Below are positions 5,756 to 8,357 of a stretch of DNA of 8,357 bases, piece by piece. The DNA is from Bacteroidota bacterium. GTDB lineage: Bacteria > Bacteroidota > Bacteroidia > Flavobacteriales > Weeksellaceae. A program made the position numbers and the translations under genes. The notes under the pieces are model-generated. The model worked only from the letters and a program-made list of their open reading frames with translations, searched no databases and had not been told where the DNA came from. How positions within the stretch are numbered: position 1 is the first letter of the stretch; each line of letters opens with the position of its first letter. The stretch is taken from NCBI GenBank assembly GCA_023399675.1, contig JAEWOM010000015.1, positions 1-8,357 of the forward strand. The letters are read 5' to 3'.

Positions 5756-7882
5756 ATGCTTGTTGGAGGTCTCCATGATTTTACATTGCCGATCGAAGAT
5801 CCGGTACTGAAGTTTTTTCTTGTTTTGGTCATCATCCTCGGTGCACCGCTTCTTCTGAATAAGATAAAGGTTCCGCACCTGCTAGGATTAATTGTTGCCG
5901 GCGCGATTGTCGGCCCCAACGGTTTCGGACTGCTCACCCGCGACAGCAGTATTGTAGTTACCGGAACAACGGGTCTGCTGTACATCATGTTTTTGGCAGG
6001 TCTCGAAATCGACTTGGGCGAATTCAAAAAAAATAAATGGAAAAGCCTGGGTTACGGAGCCATTACCTTTATTATTCCTTTTGTTCTCGGTTTCGCCGGT
6101 GCTTATTTTATTCTTGATCTGAATATTCTTACTTCTGTGCTGTTCGCGAGTTTATTCTCATCACAAACGCTGATTACATATCCGATGGTGAGCAAAATGG
6201 GAATCGCGAAAAACCGAGCTGTGAACATTACGGTCGGAGGTACGATGATCACCGATGTTGCCACGCTTTTGGTGCTCGCAGCTGTGGTAGGTATGGTTCA
6301 GGGTGATGTTTCAGCAGGATTTTGGGCGAAACTTTCCGGTTCAGTCATTGTGTTCAGCCTTGTGGTGCTGCTTGGTTTCCCGATCATCGGAAGATGGTTT
6401 TTCAAAAGAGTGACGGATAAAATTTCCCAGTATATTTTTGTTTTGGTGATGATTTATCTGGCGTCGGTTCTTGCAGAAATCGCCGGGATTGAAGCGATTA
6501 TCGGTGCATTCTTCGCAGGTTTGGCTTTAAACAAACTCATTCCGCATTCATCAACGCTGATGAACCGGGTAGATTTTGTCGGAAATGCGATCTTTATTCC
6601 TTTCTTCCTGATCAGTGTCGGGATGCTGATTGATTTTTCAGTTTTTTACAAAAGTTCACAAACGCTGATTGTTGCGGCAATCATGGTCGTTTCGTCGATA
6701 GGCGGAAAATATCTCGCGTCTGTCATTTCGCAAAAGATTTTTGGCTGGACCAAGAATGAGGGAAAACTTGTTTTCGGCTTAAGTACTGCTTCTGCTGCTG
6801 CAACCCTGGCAACTGTGATGGTTGGTTATAACATTATTCTTTCTGAAAATGAAATCGGTGAACCGGTGCGCTTACTGAATGAACATGTGCTTAACGGAAG
6901 CATTCTGCTGATCCTGATTTCGTGTACTATTGCATCGTTCGTAACACAGTCGAGCGGACAGAATATTATGAACGAAGACCAGGAAAATGCGATTTCTGGG
7001 GAAAGTTCAGAGACCGAAAATATTCTGCTGGCCATCAGTCATGAAGAGCTCACACAGAAAATGGTCAATCTGAGTCTGCTGATTAAAGATCATCACAATC
7101 ACGAAGGTATTTTTGCTTTGAATGTCATCAACGAAGACAAAAATGAATCATCGGTGAAAAATGCTGAGAAAATCATGAATATCGCGACAGATATCACTTC
7201 CGCTGCCGATGTAAAGCTGACGCCAATTAAACGCTATGACAATGATGTGATCTCCGGAATCGGAAATGTGATCAAAGAAAAGGAAATTACCGATCTCGTC
7301 ATCGGAATTGAAACAGCAAAAGGATTTTCGCCTTCCACGGTGTACAATGTGTATAATGGCTATCTTCAGAACGCCCACATCAATGTGCTGCTGTATCATG
7401 CTGCGCAGCCTGTGGCAACGGTGAAGAAATATACAGTGATGATTCCTGATCAGGCCCACCGCGAAGCCGGATTTTTCCATGCACTCGTTAAAATTTGGAA
7501 TTTGGGCAGGAATTCCGGGTCGCTGATGCGTTTTTACGCTCCGGAGAAAATCATCAAAGTGCTCGAAGCAATCCACAAAAAAGCCAATATAGAAGCGGAA
7601 TTCATCATCATGGAATCGTGGAATGACGCGGAAAATGCCGCGAAAAAAATAGGGGAGGATGAAGGTTTGATTATGCTGATGGCGAAGCGCGGAATGGTGT
7701 CGTACTTTCCGAAGATGCGCTATATTCCGGATCTGGTTAACCAGTATATGGGCAGCAGAAATTATCTGCTAATTTATCCGTTCTCTGAAACGGCGCATGA
7801 CAATGGTTTATCGCGCACGTATCGCAGTTATTCTGACTTTTCTGAAATCAGCAATATCATCAGAAATATTTTTAAGTGGTAA
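5756..7882 (+). CDS. CPA2-family cation:proton antiporter with tandem Usp-like C-terminal domains
   Basis: This 708-residue protein exchanges monovalent cations (Na+ or K+) for protons across the inner membrane. Residues about 15-400 form the Na+/H+ exchanger domain with some 12-13 helices. Typical marks are KVPHLLGLIVAGAIVGPNG (38-56), FLAGLEIDLGEF (79-90), the ion-site helix GGTMITDVATLLVLA (161-175, acid D167), EAIIGAFFAGLALNK (about 246-260), FLISVGMLIDF (about 284-294), and a conserved Lys near 318 (SIGGKYLAS). The pair before the key Asp is Thr-Asp, not Asp-Asp (electrogenic NhaA/NapA), Asn-Asp or Gln-Asp (Kef). Residues about 420-550 and 555-677 look like two diverged Usp folds: the first keeps the DLVIGIETAKGF strand-turn and HINVLLYH end strand, but lacks the G-x2-G-x9-G(S/T) ATP loop. 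There is no KTN/RCK domain, unlike KefB/C. It is probably in an operon with the upstream lipoprotein. Ion specificity cannot be read from sequence. Confidence 0.92.
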   Translation: MLVGGLHDFTLPIEDPVLKFFLVLVIILGAPLLLNKIKVPHLLGLIVAGAIVGPNGFGLLTRDSSIVVTGTTGLLYIMFLAGLEIDLGEFKKNKWKSLGYGAITFIIPFVLGFAGAYFILDLNILTSVLFASLFSSQTLITYPMVSKMGIAKNRAVNITVGGTMITDVATLLVLAAVVGMVQGDVSAGFWAKLSGSVIVFSLVVLLGFPIIGRWFFKRVTDKISQYIFVLVMIYLASVLAEIAGIEAIIGAFFAGLALNKLIPHSSTLMNRVDFVGNAIFIPFFLISVGMLIDFSVFYKSSQTLIVAAIMVVSSIGGKYLASVISQKIFGWTKNEGKLVFGLSTASAAATLATVMVGYNIILSENEIGEPVRLLNEHVLNGSILLILISCTIASFVTQSSGQNIMNEDQENAISGESSETENILLAISHEELTQKMVNLSLLIKDHHNHEGIFALNVINEDKNESSVKNAEKIMNIATDITSAADVKLTPIKRYDNDVISGIGNVIKEKEITDLVIGIETAKGFSPSTVYNVYNGYLQNAHINVLLYHAAQPVATVKKYTVMIPDQAHREAGFFHALVKIWNLGRNSGSLMRFYAPEKIIKVLEAIHKKANIEAEFIIMESWNDAENAAKKIGEDEGLIMLMAKRGMVSYFPKMRYIPDLVNQYMGSRNYLLIYPFSETAHDNGLSRTYRSYSDFSEISNIIRNIFKW

Positions 7883-7884
7883 AA

Positions 7885-7913
7885 TGCAGCTCAGCGCGAA
7901 CTGCAGATTTTTC
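7885..7913 (+). terminator. Probable rho-independent terminator after the antiporter
   Basis: TGCAGCTC (7885-7892) and GAACTGCA (7898-7905) pair over eight positions with one C/A mismatch around an AGCGC loop, immediately followed by GATTTTTC. It begins 2 bases after the antiporter stop, where a terminator is expected. The stem is imperfect and the T-run is only five bases long. Confidence 0.5.
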
Positions 7914-7978
7914 ATGATCCACATGAACGGTGCTCAAGTTTTGTTAATTCGAGAAATGGCTGTAAAGGCAAAAATGGT

Positions 7979-8173
7979 TTAAGAAATGCCTTTCTGATTT
8001 TTAATCGTGAGGGCAATCCCCAATACTAAAAAAGCGAAAAACACAGGATACAACGTAAAAAAAACGGCGTGATTGACATTTAAGGATAATCCAACTGCAA
8101 AAAAGATGTGCAGGCAGGCGATTACAATCATTCCCGCTGTACCGATGGCGAAAAATGGATGAAAGTTTTTCAT
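7979..8173 (-). CDS. Small two-helix membrane protein, function unknown
   Basis: A 64-residue protein is predicted from the ATG at 8171-8173 (MKNFHPFFAIGTAG...). Helix 1 spans about residues 7-30 (FFAIGTAGMIVIACLHIFFAVG) and helix 2 about 38-57 (VFFTLYPVFFAFLVLGIALT), with a short NVNH turn and a basic end (KNQKGIS), so both termini are probably cytoplasmic. The frame stays open to an ATG at 8248, but the extra 25 residues (MLSNVRRLTVILVNKSITIII...) would place the start upstream of the candidate promoter box at 8213-8220 and do not fit the hairpin-like topology, so the shorter start is preferred. I recognise no family; similar tiny two-helix proteins are common in Flavobacteriia. It converges on the antiporter gene. 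Confidence 0.6.
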   Translation of the reverse strand: MKNFHPFFAIGTAGMIVIACLHIFFAVGLSLNVNHAVFFTLYPVFFAFLVLGIALTIKNQKGIS

Positions 8174-8212
8174 TTGGGTTGATTTAATGATTATGGTGAT
8201 GCTTTTGTTTAC

Positions 8213-8220
8213 CAAAATTA
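8213..8220 (-). promoter_or_regulatory. Candidate -7 box for the small membrane protein gene
   Basis: On the minus strand this reads TAATTTTG, an exact match to TAnnTTTG, 39 bases before the ATG at 8173. No clear TTTG -33 element is found at normal spacing. The box supports starting the gene at 8173 and not at 8248. Confidence 0.4.
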
Positions 8221-8357
8221 CTGTAAGTCTCCGAACGTTGGACAGCATTAAACCCTCACTTTTTGTAAATGTATAAAATATTTCATTGCGATGCTGTTGG
8301 TGTTGGAAACATTTGTTGGATGGGAGAAAACTTGGTGATGGAATCTTGCTTTGGCAA

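Noticed and set aside
5674..6027. 117-codon minus-strand frame across the lipoprotein-antiporter junction
   Set aside because: It overlaps two strong plus-strand genes, and its Ser/Pro/Arg-rich product has no recognisable fold or start context.
7148..7576. 142-codon minus-strand frame inside the antiporter tail
   Set aside because: It is a shadow of the Usp-like region; the His/Ile/Phe-rich product has no family features.
7884..7982. 32-codon plus-strand frame after the antiporter (MQLSANCRFF...)
   Set aside because: It starts on top of the probable terminator hairpin, overlaps the stop of the convergent gene and has no coding character.
8248..8357. Minus-strand frame open to the window edge, ending at TAA 8248-8250 and overlapping an ATG (TAATG)
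   Set aside because: The TAATG overlap looks like translational coupling, but the 36-residue product (...TNSIAMKYFIHLQKVRV) has no recognisable features and the open length is short enough for chance. The sequence beyond the edge is needed.

Overview
The window looks like ordinary chromosomal DNA from a member of the Bacteroidota, most likely Flavobacteriales and close to Chryseobacterium/Kaistella (Weeksellaceae). The clues are protein styles typical of that group (a ClpS adaptor with the NDDVNTFDFVIE core, a DUF3575-like outer-membrane protein, a CNNM/CBS 'hemolysin' protein, and a CPA2 antiporter with a Usp-like tail), moderately AT-rich DNA, promoter -7 boxes of the TAnnTTTG type, and a general lack of Shine-Dalgarno sequences in front of genes. 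The genus is inferred from sequence style, not from a search.

Layout. Positions 1-331 (+) hold the end of atpG (F1 ATP synthase gamma), followed by a terminator-like hairpin and a 288-base spacer containing an unexpected perfect Shine-Dalgarno sequence with two overlapping mini-ORFs. Positions 620-2299 (+) hold a CNNM/CorC-type membrane protein and, 9 bases later, clpS. Converging on these from the other strand (4302 down to 2314) is a tight three-gene group: a secreted thioredoxin-fold protein, a DUF3575-like outer-membrane protein and a 67-residue membrane protein. Upstream on the same strand (5040-4399) is an AlkD-like DNA alkylation repair protein with the best promoter in the window. Divergent from it, 5192-7882 (+) carries a coiled-coil lipoprotein and, 9 bases later, a large CPA2 cation:proton antiporter, ending in a probable terminator. 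The last gene (8173-7979, -) encodes a small two-helix membrane protein. The final ~100 bases hold nothing convincing.

How the genes fit together. The set is mostly housekeeping and envelope homeostasis: ATP synthesis, ion transport (CNNM/CorC and CPA2), N-degron proteolysis (ClpS), periplasmic redox or folding, an outer-membrane barrel, and alkylation repair. No mobile element, CRISPR array, tRNA, rRNA or defence cassette was found. The points most worth a second look are the envelope operon of unknown role, the lipoprotein-antiporter pair, residue changes in ClpS and in the AlkD-like protein, and the Shine-Dalgarno-bearing spacer. None of these amounts to a clearly new system.
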